A stretch of DNA of 37,715 bases from an uncultured Rhodospirillales bacterium. GTDB taxonomy: Bacteria; Pseudomonadota; Alphaproteobacteria; Acetobacterales; Acetobacteraceae. Numbering within the stretch: position 1 is the first letter of the stretch; every line of letters begins with the position of its first letter. Of the stretch, positions 7,822 to 15,814 are shown piece after piece. The notes below the pieces were generated by a model. That model was given only the letters and a program-made list of their open reading frames with translations, made no database searches and had not been told where the DNA came from. The DNA is taken from the NCBI GenBank assembly GCA_903927465.1, contig CAIYMY010000085.1, positions 1-37,715 on the forward strand, given 5' to 3'. The position numbers were made by a program, and so were the translations under genes.

Positions 7822-9038
7822 GCTGCATCCCTCCATTGGCCATCAACCGCCACCAGGCGCCCCGCGTGAAACACACGCCGGCGCGGCGGATGTGCGCCAA
7901 TGGCATCCGGAATATTCTCGGCTGGCAAGGTGAAGAAATGCGCAGGGTTCCCGGGCGCTATGCCGTAATCCGCAATACCAAGCGCGGCAGCGCCTTCGGA
8001 AGACACCATGCTGAATAATTCCAGGATCAACGGATCATGACGCAAATCTTCCCGCCAGCCGATCACGGAAGCGCGTTCCAACATATCGGCATTGCCATAG
8101 GGGCTCCAGGTATCGCGCACATCATCATTGCCACAGAACACGCGCACACCAGCGCGGCGCAGCAGCATGAGCGGCGGCATGGTCGCACTGCCCGCACCAT
8201 GCGTTACCAAAGCAACACCACAGGATGCCATCATCTCCGCGGCCGCCTTCTGTTTTGATTCGGCAATGCCGCCCAAACAAAAGCCATGGCTGATCGTGGC
8301 CCGCCCCGCCATGCCATGCGCGCGCACGCGGGCACAGATTTCCTGCAAGCTGAACAGGCCAAGTTCGCCCGGTTCATGCAAATGGATATCCACGCCCACG
8401 CCGCGCTTTTCCGCGATCGCGAAAATGCCGTCCAGTTGTCCGGCCGGATCGCGGTCCACCTCACAAGGGTCAATGCCACCCACCAGCTCCGCCCCCGCGC
8501 CAATGGCGGCGTCCAGCAGGTCGAGCATGGGCTTGCCGCCGGCGCGCATCACACCCGCCTGGGGGAAGGCCACAATCTGGACGGTCGCGGCCCCGCGATG
8601 CGCCTCCCGCGCTGCCAGCACGCCTTCCAGCGCCGAAAGCCCAAAGGCCGGGGTGATATCAGCATGGGTGCGGATATGGGCCGTGCCATTCGCCACGCAG
8701 CGGCGGATCAGCGCCCCCGCCCGCGCGGCCGTATCCAGGGGTAGAGAGGGCAAAAGCCTCTCATCCGTCGCAATCCGGCTCATGCGGAAGGGCTCGGCTG
8801 CATGCGGGGTCCAGGGCAGGCCAAATAGCGTCTTATCCAGATGCATATGCCCATCCACCAGGCCGGGCAGCAGCAAATCCCCGCCCAAATCCAGCACCTG
8901 GCCTGCCGGGGGCGCCGGGGCATCGGTGGGCAGGATTGCCGCAATCCGCCCATCCTTCAGCGCCAGGCGCTGGCCAGGCGGCCCGCCATCGGCCAGACGA
9001 AAATTCTGCAAAACCGTGTCATAGGGCGCTTCAGCCAT
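7818..9038 (-). CDS. Cytosine-deaminase-like amidohydrolase
   Basis: A 406-residue metal-dependent hydrolase of the CodA branch. All metal and catalytic positions are visible with spacing nearly identical to E. coli cytosine deaminase: His64 and His66 (GHMHLDK), His219 (DIHLHE), Glu222, His251 (ISHGF) and Asp305 or Asp306 (GNDDVRD). The start at 9038 follows GGAGGAAGGG; an upstream in-frame start at 9086 is rejected. The family deaminates cytosine, creatinine, isoguanine or hydroxylated triazines, so a cyclic amidine or amide is the likely substrate type, the exact one unknown. It heads a three-gene minus-strand operon, overlapping the GMC oxidoreductase by the bases ATGA. Divergent from rpmH. 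Confidence 0.9.
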   Translation of the reverse strand: MAEAPYDTVLQNFRLADGGPPGQRLALKDGRIAAILPTDAPAPPAGQVLDLGGDLLLPGLVDGHMHLDKTLFGLPWTPHAAEPFRMSRIATDERLLPSLPLDTAARAGALIRRCVANGTAHIRTHADITPAFGLSALEGVLAAREAHRGAATVQIVAFPQAGVMRAGGKPMLDLLDAAIGAGAELVGGIDPCEVDRDPAGQLDGIFAIAEKRGVGVDIHLHEPGELGLFSLQEICARVRAHGMAGRATISHGFCLGGIAESKQKAAAEMMASCGVALVTHGAGSATMPPLMLLRRAGVRVFCGNDDVRDTWSPYGNADMLERASVIGWREDLRHDPLILELFSMVSSEGAAALGIADYGIAPGNPAHFFTLPAENIPDAIGAHPPRRRVFHAGRLVAVDGQWRDAA

Positions 9039-9145
9039 GCCCTTCCTCCCCATTCTGGCGTGGCGTACTGCGCCCCACCAAGCCATTTGGAGGATGATGC
9101 GGGCCGCTTTCCCCCAGCGTCAATCGGTTTCGGCTGCGCTTATGG

Positions 9146-9175
9146 TTGACGGATAGCCCCTGCTCTCCCTATAGA
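9146..9175 (+). promoter_or_regulatory. Candidate sigma-70 promoter for the rpmH operon
   Basis: TTGACG at 9146-9151 and TATAGA at 9170-9175 are separated by 18 bases, upstream of rpmH in the gap to the divergent deaminase-like gene. The -35 matches 5 of 6 consensus positions and the -10 four of six. It leaves an 88-base leader before the GTG of rpmH. Confidence 0.5.
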
Positions 9176-9263
9176 CCCCCACCCCGCCGGGGCGGCTATC
9201 CCAATGGCCCGCCGCCGGCGATCTTTCTTTGCCTTATGGCTGCGGCCCCCTGGGAGAAGTATC

Positions 9264-9398
9264 GTGAAGCGTACCTATCAGCCCTCCAAGCTCGTCCGGA
9301 AGCGTCGCCATGGCTTTCGCTCCCGTCTTTCGACCGTGGGCGGCCGCAAGGTGTTGGCCAATCGCCGCACCAAGGGCCGCAAGCGTCTTTCCGCCTGA
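9264..9398 (+). CDS. rpmH: 50S ribosomal protein L34
   Basis: The standard 44-residue L34, beginning [18 protein letters not shown] with a GTG start at 9264 placed behind GGGAGAAG. A longer in-frame opening at 9204 would add 20 residues unlike L34 and is rejected. The protein is almost entirely basic and binds 23S rRNA within the large ribosomal subunit. It is the first gene of the conserved rpmH-rnpA-yidD-yidC-yihA cluster found near oriC or gidAB in many bacteria. The gene is complete and unremarkable. Confidence 0.98.
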   Translation: MKRTYQPSKLVRKRRHGFRSRLSTVGGRKVLANRRTKGRKRLSA

Positions 9399-9423
9399 TC
9401 AGAGCCTCGCGCGGGATTGCGTG

Positions 9424-9804
9424 ATGGAGCGGCAAGAACCTTACGCCGCACCATTGCCTTCCGCTGCGCCTCGGCTCGCAAGGCTCAAGAAACGGCGGGA
9501 ATTTCTGCGCGCCGCATCCCGTGGTAAGCGCGCTGCAAAGCCAGGGCTTGTTTTGCAAGCGCTGGCTGTGCCCGAACCCTCGCTCAGGCTGGGCTTCACC
9601 GTGACGAAGAAAATCGGCAATGCCGTGATTCGCAACAGGGCCCGCCGGCGCCTGAAGGAAGCCGTACGGCTGACGCTTCCCGATATGGGGCTTTCCGGCT
9701 GGGATTTGGTGCTGATCGGGCGTGATGCCACCGCGGAACGCCCCTTTCCTCTGTTGATTGAGGATCTGCGCGCCGCGCTTCGCCAGGCCGGTGTCGCACC
9801 ATGA
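9424..9804 (+). CDS. rnpA: Ribonuclease P protein component
   Basis: A 126-residue basic protein that binds the RNase P RNA and helps it trim the 5' leader of pre-tRNAs. The family signature lies at residues 62-82, with [20 protein letters not shown] readable there. The N-terminal part [19 protein letters not shown] is the usual first helix region. About 15-20 residues before it ([12 protein letters not shown]) are a poorly conserved extension, common in alphaproteobacteria. ATG 9424 is used; the preceding GTG at 9421 is an equally possible start. The gap to rpmH is 25 bases, and the stop overlaps the yidD start as ATGA, so translation is coupled. Confidence 0.96.
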   Translation: MERQEPYAAPLPSAAPRLARLKKRREFLRAASRGKRAAKPGLVLQALAVPEPSLRLGFTVTKKIGNAVIRNRARRRLKEAVRLTLPDMGLSGWDLVLIGRDATAERPFPLLIEDLRAALRQAGVAP

Positions 9805-10040
9805 GCCTGCCTGCGGTTGCGCTGAAGGGCTGCGTGCATGCGTATCGCTATACGCTGCGCGGCATTATCGGCAGCCATTGCCGCCATTACCCGACCTGCA
9901 GCGATTATGCGCTGGAAGCTTTGGAAGACCATGGTGCGCTGCGCGGCACTTGGTTGACCACGCGGCGCATCCTGCGCTGCAACCCCTGGACCCCTGGCGG
10001 CTACGACCCCGTACCCCGCCCCAAAAACACTAAAGGCTGA
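9801..10040 (+). CDS. yidD: Membrane protein insertion efficiency factor YidD
   Basis: A 79-residue protein with the family core intact: [14 protein letters not shown], then [15 protein letters not shown], then [18 protein letters not shown]. YidD sits on the inner face of the cytoplasmic membrane through an amphipathic N-terminal helix and improves YidC/Sec-dependent insertion of membrane proteins. The start overlaps the rnpA stop by four bases (ATGA), the usual arrangement. yidC follows 9 bases later. The length is typical for alphaproteobacteria, and all three conserved Cys positions are present. Confidence 0.97.
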   Translation: MSLPAVALKGCVHAYRYTLRGIIGSHCRHYPTCSDYALEALEDHGALRGTWLTTRRILRCNPWTPGGYDPVPRPKNTKG

Positions 10041-10049
10041 GCACCCGCC

Positions 10050-11831
10050 ATGGATCAGAAGCGTCTGTTCGCCGCGATTGCGCTTTCAATCGGCATATTG
10101 CTGTTGTTTGATGTCTACAAGCGCATGATGGCGCCGCCTGAAGCGCCGGCACCTATCACGCAACAGGCCCCCGCACCGGCCGTGCCCGCGCCCGCCGCTA
10201 GTGGCGCGCCCGTGCCGGCGACGCCGGTGCTGACCGCACCGTCGCAGCAGGAAGCCGCACCTGCGGCACGCGCGCCTGCGCAGCGTATCGCCATTGAAAG
10301 CGCCTCGGTCGCTGGCAACCTCAATCTGCGCGGCGCGCGGTTGGATGATCTGGTGCTGCTGCGCCACCGCGAAACTACTGATGCGGGCTCCCCGCCCGTG
10401 CGGCTTTTCGCGCCGCGTGATTCCGCCGCGCCCTATTTCGCGCAATGGGGCTGGACTGCCGCTGATGGCCGCACCCGCGTGCCGGATGGGGAGACTGATT
10501 GGCAGATTAGCGGTGGGCCGCTTGCGCCTGGCAAGCCGGTCACGCTCACCTGGAATAATGGCCAGGGCCAGATTTTTGAAATCCAGTTGAACCTGGATGA
10601 GAATTACATGTTCTCCGCCGAACAACGCATGCGCAATACCGGGGCTGACCTGGTGGCGGTGCTGCCCTGGGCGCGCGTGCGGCGCGAAACAACGCCGAAG
10701 GTTGAAGGCTTCTATATTCTGCATGAAGGCTTCACCGGCGTTATAGGCGGCCGGCTGAATGAAATGACCCTCGCTGACGCCAAAAACGAAGCGCAAAAGC
10801 GTCGTGGGGCGGCTTTCGAACAGGAAGATGCCGGCGGTTGGGTTGGAATTACGGATAAATACTGGCTCGCCGCTCTTATGCCTGCAGCAGCGGATCAACC
10901 GATGCGCGCGGCCTATCGCTTTGTCAGCGAAGGCGCTGGCACGGCTGGTGAACGTTGGCAGGTGGATATCGCCGCCCCCGCCGCGCAGCAGATCGCGCCC
11001 GGTGCCGCGGATGGCTTCAAAAGCCGGCTTTTTGCCGGTGCCAAGGAAGTCCATTTGCTGGATGATTACGCAACGCGCTTCGGCATCAAGGATTTCGACA
11101 AGGCGATTGATTTCGGCTGGTTCTACTTCCTGACCAAGCCCTTCTTCTACGCGCTGGATTGGCTGTTCCAGGTTTTCGGCAATTTCGGTGTCGCCATTCT
11201 GATCTTCACACTCGCCATCAAGATCGTCTTTTTCCCGCTGGCGAATAAAGCCTATAAATCAATGGCCAAGATGAAGGTTCTTGGCCCAAAAATGGCCGAG
11301 ATCAAGGAACGCTATAAGGACGACTCGCAAAAGGCGCAGGTCGAAATGATGGCGCTTTATCGGAGTGAGAAGGTAAACCCTGCCTCCGGCTGCTTGCCCA
11401 TCCTGATCCAGATTCCGGTGTTCTTCGCGCTTTATAAGGTGCTGTTCGTTACCATTGAAATGCGCCACCAGCCCTTCTTTGGCTGGATCAAGGATCTGTC
11501 CGCACCAGACCCGACCAATCTGTTCAATCTGTTCGGCCTGCTGCCCTTCGATCCCGCGGCCTTGAGCAACTTTTTGCACATGCCGGCCTGGGCGCTGATC
11601 ATGGGCGTGACCATGTGGGTGCAGCAAAGACTGAACCCGCAGCCGCCTGATCCGATTCAAGCCAAGATATTTGCATGGATGCCGGTGATCTTCACCTTCA
11701 TGCTGGCATCCTTCCCGGCCGGGCTGATCGTGTATTGGGCCTGGAACAATACGCTTTCTGTCTGCCAACAATACTACATCATGCGCCATGAACGCGCTGC
11801 ATCCCGCGTGGCCAAGGCAGGCGGCAAGTAG
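10050..11831 (+). CDS. yidC: Membrane protein insertase YidC (Oxa1 family)
   Basis: A 593-residue inner-membrane insertase. The first helix is residues 5-22. A Pro/Ala-rich linker (about 30-75) and the large periplasmic beta-sandwich domain follow. The conserved Oxa1-type core starts near residue 377: helix 2 FGVAILIFTLAIKIVFFPL, then the cytoplasmic positively charged hairpin with KMKVLGPKMAEIKERY, helix 3 with GCLPILIQIPVFFALYKVL (about 445-466), helix 4 near 508-527 and helix 5 near 540-567 (FPAGLIVYWAWNN). It inserts Sec-dependent and Sec-independent membrane proteins and is essential in E. coli. Size and layout are normal for Gram-negative YidC. It is preceded by yidD and followed by yihA after 28 bases. 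Confidence 0.98.
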   Translation: MDQKRLFAAIALSIGILLLFDVYKRMMAPPEAPAPITQQAPAPAVPAPAASGAPVPATPVLTAPSQQEAAPAARAPAQRIAIESASVAGNLNLRGARLDDLVLLRHRETTDAGSPPVRLFAPRDSAAPYFAQWGWTAADGRTRVPDGETDWQISGGPLAPGKPVTLTWNNGQGQIFEIQLNLDENYMFSAEQRMRNTGADLVAVLPWARVRRETTPKVEGFYILHEGFTGVIGGRLNEMTLADAKNEAQKRRGAAFEQEDAGGWVGITDKYWLAALMPAAADQPMRAAYRFVSEGAGTAGERWQVDIAAPAAQQIAPGAADGFKSRLFAGAKEVHLLDDYATRFGIKDFDKAIDFGWFYFLTKPFFYALDWLFQVFGNFGVAILIFTLAIKIVFFPLANKAYKSMAKMKVLGPKMAEIKERYKDDSQKAQVEMMALYRSEKVNPASGCLPILIQIPVFFALYKVLFVTIEMRHQPFFGWIKDLSAPDPTNLFNLFGLLPFDPAALSNFLHMPAWALIMGVTMWVQQRLNPQPPDPIQAKIFAWMPVIFTFMLASFPAGLIVYWAWNNTLSVCQQYYIMRHERAASRVAKAGGK

Positions 11832-11833
11832 GC

Positions 11834-11860
11834 ATGACGCCGCTTGCCAGGTTTGCGTGA
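11834..11860 (+). other. Eight-codon mini-ORF ending on the yihA start codon
   Basis: ATG at 11834, two bases after the yidC stop, opens MTPLARFA and stops at 11858-11860, so stop and yihA start share a base (TGATG). yihA itself has only a weak ribosome site, so coupling through this mini-ORF is possible. It is the same size as the mini-ORF before the MFS gene. Could be chance. Confidence 0.25.
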
Positions 11861-12522
11861 TGAGTGGCTTTGCCGAGGCTACCACAGAAGAAGCACGCGC
11901 CGCCCTGCTTGAAGCGGGGCGGCTATTGTTCGCGCGGTCTTGCGATTTCTTCTTCGGCGCGCAAAAGCTTGAACAAGTGCCACCGCCCGGCCTGCCGGAG
12001 ATCGCCTTTTGCGGGCGATCCAATGTCGGGAAATCTTCGCTGCTGAATGCGTTGACGGGGCGCAATGCACTGGCACGCGTTTCCAATACGCCAGGGCGAA
12101 CGCGCCAGCTCAATTTCTTCAATCTCGGCGAACGGCTCGTGCTCGTGGATATGCCGGGCTATGGCTATGCCAAGGCATCGAAGGAATTGCAGGCCGATTG
12201 GCAGGGCATGATGTTCGAATACCTGCGCGGTCGGCCCAATCTGCGCCGCGTATTGCTGCTGATGGATGCGCGGATTGAAACCAAATCCGCCGACATTGCC
12301 GCGATGAAATTATTGGATGAGGCTGCGGTCGCGTTTCAGATCGTGCTGACCAAGGCAGATGATGTGCCGTCCGAGCAATTCGCCAAGCGCCTGGCCGAGG
12401 TTGAGACGCTGGCCCGCAGCCATACCGCCGCCCATCCCATGGTACTGGTGACCAGCAGCGAAACCGGCCAGGGCATGCCCGAATTAAGGGCGGAGCTTGC
12501 CGCCTTTGCCCTGCCGGGCTGA
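11860..12522 (+). CDS. yihA: Ribosome-biogenesis GTPase YihA/EngB
   Basis: A 220-residue GTPase of the TRAFAC class, essential in many bacteria and linked to cell division and large-subunit assembly. The G motifs are all present: G1 GRSNVGKS (52-59), G2 Thr within TPGRTRQ (78-83), G3 DMPG (97-100), G4 TKAD (164-167) and G5 TSSE (198-201). The start at 11860 places the first conserved helix ([17 protein letters not shown]) close to the N-terminus as in relatives. A longer frame from 11788 inside yidC is possible but unlikely. It closes the rpmH-yidC cluster. In related genomes argB often follows (recalled, not checked); here a pseudogene follows at once. Confidence 0.96.
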   Translation: MSGFAEATTEEARAALLEAGRLLFARSCDFFFGAQKLEQVPPPGLPEIAFCGRSNVGKSSLLNALTGRNALARVSNTPGRTRQLNFFNLGERLVLVDMPGYGYAKASKELQADWQGMMFEYLRGRPNLRRVLLLMDARIETKSADIAAMKLLDEAAVAFQIVLTKADDVPSEQFAKRLAEVETLARSHTAAHPMVLVTSSETGQGMPELRAELAAFALPG

Positions 12523-12542
12523 TTTTTCTGCCGGCTGAGAGC

Positions 12543-12710
12543 ATCATCAAGCGTTTCGGCGCCCTAGTCGCCAATGACGCCGTGGAGTTGGAGGTCGCGC
12601 TCCGGGAAATCCATGCGCTGCTTGGCGGAAACGGGACAGGTAAATCCACTCTGGTCAAGATCATCTATGGCCTGCTGCGCCCTGATGCGGGGCGGCTAGT
12701 CTGGCGCGGA
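12543..12710 (+). pseudogene. Remnant of a BMP/sugar-type ABC transporter ATPase N-terminus
   Basis: About 56 codons survive, reading [18 protein letters not shown], then [20 protein letters not shown] with an intact-looking Walker A, then [15 protein letters not shown]. This matches the first 60 or so residues of the ATPase of nucleoside/sugar ABC importers (BMP-associated), where LLGENGAGKSTL is the normal form. There is no clear ATG: the frame opens into yihA's 3' flank, and the first possible start is a GTG at 12582 that cuts off the beta-1 strand. Q-loop, signature motif and Walker B are missing; the frame passes directly into a different gene remnant at about 12711. Non-functional. It lies 20 bases behind yihA. 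Confidence 0.75.
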
Positions 12711-13513
12711 GCGATGTTCGACCTGACGCCCGCCTTCGGCACGGCTTCGCGCTTTCTGGAAGAAGATGATGCGGTGCGCGCAATCACCCGGCGCGGTCTG
12801 CCCATTACGCTTGATCTTGCGGCGCTGTTCACCAATGCAGCTTGGGATACGCGCGACCCTGGCTTGCCCTTCCTGCTTTCCCCGATTGATCTGCAAACGG
12901 TGAAGGCCGCCAGCGTGACTTATGTGCACAGGATGCTGAAACGCGTGGTGGAAGAACGCTGCCGCGGTGATGCCACCCAGGCGGAAGCCGTACGCGTTGA
13001 ATTTCGCAACATCATTGGCGATGATCTGATAGCGATCATGCCCGGCAGCGCGGAAGCGATGCGCCTGAAAGCCGCGTTGCTGCAAAAGGGTTGGTGGAGC
13101 CAATATCGGGAAGTGGGCATCGGTCCGGATGCGGAGATTTTCACCAAATGCCCCGCCATGGCGTCCGTCGGCACGGGCAGCAAGATTGGAGTGCATCCTG
13201 TCTCCGCCTGATCCAACCTTGAGCCGAAAGCGGTGATGGTGGTGAATGACAAGGGGCGCATCAAGGTGCGACACTCGGCAATGATGTCAATCTGCGGGAT
13301 GTGGAAGGGCGCAGCGCGTTGTTGCTGGGGCGTGCGAAGGATAATAACGCCTCCGCCGCGCTTGGGCCCATGATCCGGTTGTTTGATGCGGGCTTCACTT
13401 TGGAAGATGTACGGCGCGCGGAACTCAGCCTGACCATCACAGGGCGTAATGGGTTTGAATTGGCGGCAAGCGGCACGGTGGGAGCGATCAGCCGTGACCC
13501 GCGGCATCAGTAG
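12711..13513 (+). pseudogene. Decayed fumarylacetoacetate-hydrolase-family gene
   Basis: The frame after 12711 reads [18 protein letters not shown], later [35 protein letters not shown] and [15 protein letters not shown]. These are segments of FAH-superfamily hydratases that bind Mg2+ and act on beta-diketone or 2-keto acids. A TGA at 13209 stands where relatives have Trp (SAWNNPEPE). Homology continues past it (VMVVNDKGRIK), then one base is missing near 13264 and the rest continues in another frame as GATLGNDVNLRDVEGRSALL and KDNNASAALGPMIRLFD, to ISRDP. About 35 N-terminal and over 80 C-terminal residues are absent. N-terminal fusion, stop and frameshift together show a dead gene. Confidence 0.85.
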
Positions 13514-13561
13514 CGACATGACGAGTAGCGCGGCGATGTATTTTTATTTTGAAAACGGAAT

Positions 13562-14806
13562 TCATTCTTGCCGGGTGATCGTCATGGGCAGGTCCCCAAC
13601 ACGGAAACCAGCTCGCTTTGCGGCATTTAGAAAAAGCCTCTCAAGGGCATGCTCAAGGGCGCCATCTATTTGGTCCTTTTCTTGCCCATAGCTCTCCGGT
13701 CCCGACAGGCCTTTCTGCCTCAGCAGCGTGAGCGCAGCAGGTCTGACCCAGAACATGGTGCCTGCAAAGAAATCGAGTTCAAAATCCTCCTGAGCGAGCC
13801 CAAGCTCCTGCGCCACCTGAAGCGTCCTTATCTGATTACCACTCCAGGCATCTTGTAGTTCAAATCGCATATTTGGAACCCGTAAGCGCGCGGGACCCAC
13901 GATGCCGAGATCTGGGTCAGCTTGAAACTTTGAGACGACCTCCAAGAGACGACCATCGGCCGCAAAAAGGTCAAGCAGGCAGGCCCTTCGCCACAAGTCG
14001 CCAAGGAGCGTGGTCCGGCCTGCGCGAAGCGATTTCTTGCCATGCAATTTGCAGACGATATCAAATTCGTCGAGCTTTCCACTATCAAGCAATTCAAAAA
14101 AAGGCCGGATATCGCGACCAGAATTTTCGGTCACTGTTATTCGGGCGAAGGGAAAAGCATCAGTAATTTTCTTGGCAATATGATTGTCTGCATGTGTCAT
14201 CGTTACCAGGAGACCAAACGGAACACGCACCTGCTTCAGACATGCCTCAATATCGTCCCAAGCATCAAAATAATATAAATGAACAATAAAACCGATATGT
14301 AGCTTGGCGTCCTGATGCGCGATCGGCCGAGGTGGTGCCTCAGCAAAACCAAGCACCAATCCGGCATTATCAAAATCGCAGATCGCCTCAAAGCCTAGAT
14401 AAAGTAGTTTCAGAATTTTCAATTCTTTTCGGATGGCTTTTCGATGCGCCGAATTCTTCATATAAAGAAAAATTGTGATTTCCAGAGAAAGAAATTTAAT
14501 GATCAATGGCTTGGCAAGAAGCCCCTTGATTACTTTCCAGCATCCCGTTAACGCTGATAGGCTTCGGATTTGACTTTCGGCTGATGAGGTCACGGATAAC
14601 GGACTTCGCCCCATCAGCATAATCCTTTGAACGCCATCTGCTGGTAGTGGAAGATATATTTTGCTGAAGTAGGTTGAAGCTATCTCCAACACTAAACCAT
14701 GTCCGGCACCGGGGAATATCTCGAAGAACTTAGAGTAATTTCCTGGCATTTCAGAATCCCACTCCAAGTAGAGGCATGATCCGCTTGGCAACGAATGCCA
14801 CGTCAT
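13562..14806 (-). CDS. Rhamnan-synthesis F (RgpF)-like glycan protein
   Basis: A 414-residue protein. Residues about 168-400 carry the RgpF-type domain: HIGFIVHLYYFDAWDDI, ENSGRDIRPFFELL (227-240), CKLHGKKS (252-259), GDLWRR and later DFFAGTMFWVRP. Members are glycosyltransferase-like proteins that build rhamnose-containing polysaccharide or O-antigen. The N-terminal 165 residues are not recognised. The gene is visibly richer in A/T than both sides and uses AT-rich codons (AAA, ATT, TTT), suggesting recent transfer. It stands alone, with no polysaccharide operon, between a pseudogene and an epimerase gene. Possible alternative start at the Met codon for residue 20. Surface-glycan function is inference. 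Confidence 0.8.
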   Translation of the reverse strand: MTWHSLPSGSCLYLEWDSEMPGNYSKFFEIFPGAGHGLVLEIASTYFSKIYLPLPADGVQRIMLMGRSPLSVTSSAESQIRSLSALTGCWKVIKGLLAKPLIIKFLSLEITIFLYMKNSAHRKAIRKELKILKLLYLGFEAICDFDNAGLVLGFAEAPPRPIAHQDAKLHIGFIVHLYYFDAWDDIEACLKQVRVPFGLLVTMTHADNHIAKKITDAFPFARITVTENSGRDIRPFFELLDSGKLDEFDIVCKLHGKKSLRAGRTTLLGDLWRRACLLDLFAADGRLLEVVSKFQADPDLGIVGPARLRVPNMRFELQDAWSGNQIRTLQVAQELGLAQEDFELDFFAGTMFWVRPAALTLLRQKGLSGPESYGQEKDQIDGALEHALERLFLNAAKRAGFRVGDLPMTITRQE

Positions 14807-14875
14807 ACGCTTTGTCGTTTTTCCTTGGCATAAAACGCAGTATCCTCTGTCTCAATATCTTCTCCCTATCTCGCA

Positions 14876-15727
14876 CTACCCCAAACTCGCCGCCAACCCC
14901 TCCCGATAACTCGGATACCGCCATTCAATCCGCAGTGCCGCCTTGGTGGCTGCATTCGCAACGCGACGATTTTCCGACCAGAAGGAAAGCGCCATGGGCG
15001 ACATGGCAGCGCGTGCTTCCTCAAAAGGAACCACCGGCGGTGGCGCCATGCCCAAAAGCCGCGCGGCTTCGGCCATGACTGCCGCGCTATCGGCAGGTTC
15101 ATCATCCACGAAATTCAGCACGCGGCAGCCAGGTTCAGGCGGGTTGCTGATGGCGGCCATGATCGCATGGGCAATGTCATCGCGGTGAATGCGGCTGAAG
15201 CTGTGGCCAGGCTTCACCACCCGCCGCGCGATACCCGCGCGCAATTCGGCAAAGGGCGCGCGCCCCGGCCCGTAAATCCCTCCAACGCGGCAAAGATCCA
15301 AAGCGGCATGCGCAGGTCGCGCCGCGCGCCAGGCTTCTTCTGCTGCCAGGCGCCTTTGGCTGCGCGGCTGGCCGGGGGCGGGCGCTGTCGCCTCATCCAC
15401 TGTGCCACCTCCACGATCCCCATAGACCCCGGTGGTGGAAAGATAGCCGATCCAGCGCTGATTTCCCGAAGCCAGGGCGGCGGCGTGGCGGCGCAGCACG
15501 GGGTCTCCGGCCTCATCAGGTGGTGTGGTGATCAGCCAATGGCTTGCCGCCGCGAAGGCCCGGCCGGCGGCGTCGAAGCTGATGACTTCAACCCCCGGCG
15601 GTGCCCTCACGGCCTCTGGCTGGCGGGAGGTGCCCACAACGCGCCAACCGTTGGCGGCAGCGGCCTCGGCAACCGCGCGCCCGGCATAGCCCAGCCCGGC
15701 AATGATCAGCAGCTTGTTCTGTTCCAT
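14876..15727 (-). CDS. NAD(P)-dependent SDR epimerase-like protein (YeeZ type)
   Basis: A 283-residue extended short-chain dehydrogenase-like protein. The dinucleotide loop GLGYAGRAV is at residues 11-19, and ISFDAAG and LITTPP mark the next strands. STTGVYGD carries the Ser/Thr and Tyr of the active-site region, but the YxxxK Lys is not evident, as in YeeZ/atypical SDR proteins. VGGIYGPGR and the RIHRDDIAHAIMAA segment are typical of epimerase relatives. Its substrate is unknown; related entries are often only named NAD-dependent epimerase. It ends about 69 bases upstream of the RgpF-like gene on the same strand, so a joint role in sugar-nucleotide supply is conceivable, but base composition differs sharply. 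Confidence 0.85.
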   Translation of the reverse strand: MEQNKLLIIAGLGYAGRAVAEAAAANGWRVVGTSRQPEAVRAPPGVEVISFDAAGRAFAAASHWLITTPPDEAGDPVLRRHAAALASGNQRWIGYLSTTGVYGDRGGGTVDEATAPAPGQPRSQRRLAAEEAWRAARPAHAALDLCRVGGIYGPGRAPFAELRAGIARRVVKPGHSFSRIHRDDIAHAIMAAISNPPEPGCRVLNFVDDEPADSAAVMAEAARLLGMAPPPVVPFEEARAAMSPMALSFWSENRRVANAATKAALRIEWRYPSYREGLAASLG

Positions 15728-15814
15728 GGTTTTTCCGCCACGCGCCGTGATAATTCGCTTGGGCGCCAGACTAGCATGGTAACATTACAAGCGGTCCGGG
15801 CTAAATAGCGGGTG

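Noticed and set aside
9204-9263. A longer L34 starting at 9204
   Set aside because: L34 is 44 residues and starts MKRTYQPS; the GTG at 9264 has a good ribosome site.
12582-13211. A genuine 209-residue ABC transporter ATP-binding protein
   Set aside because: Only the Walker A region is ABC-like; the remainder is FAH-family sequence, and signature, Q-loop and Walker B are missing.
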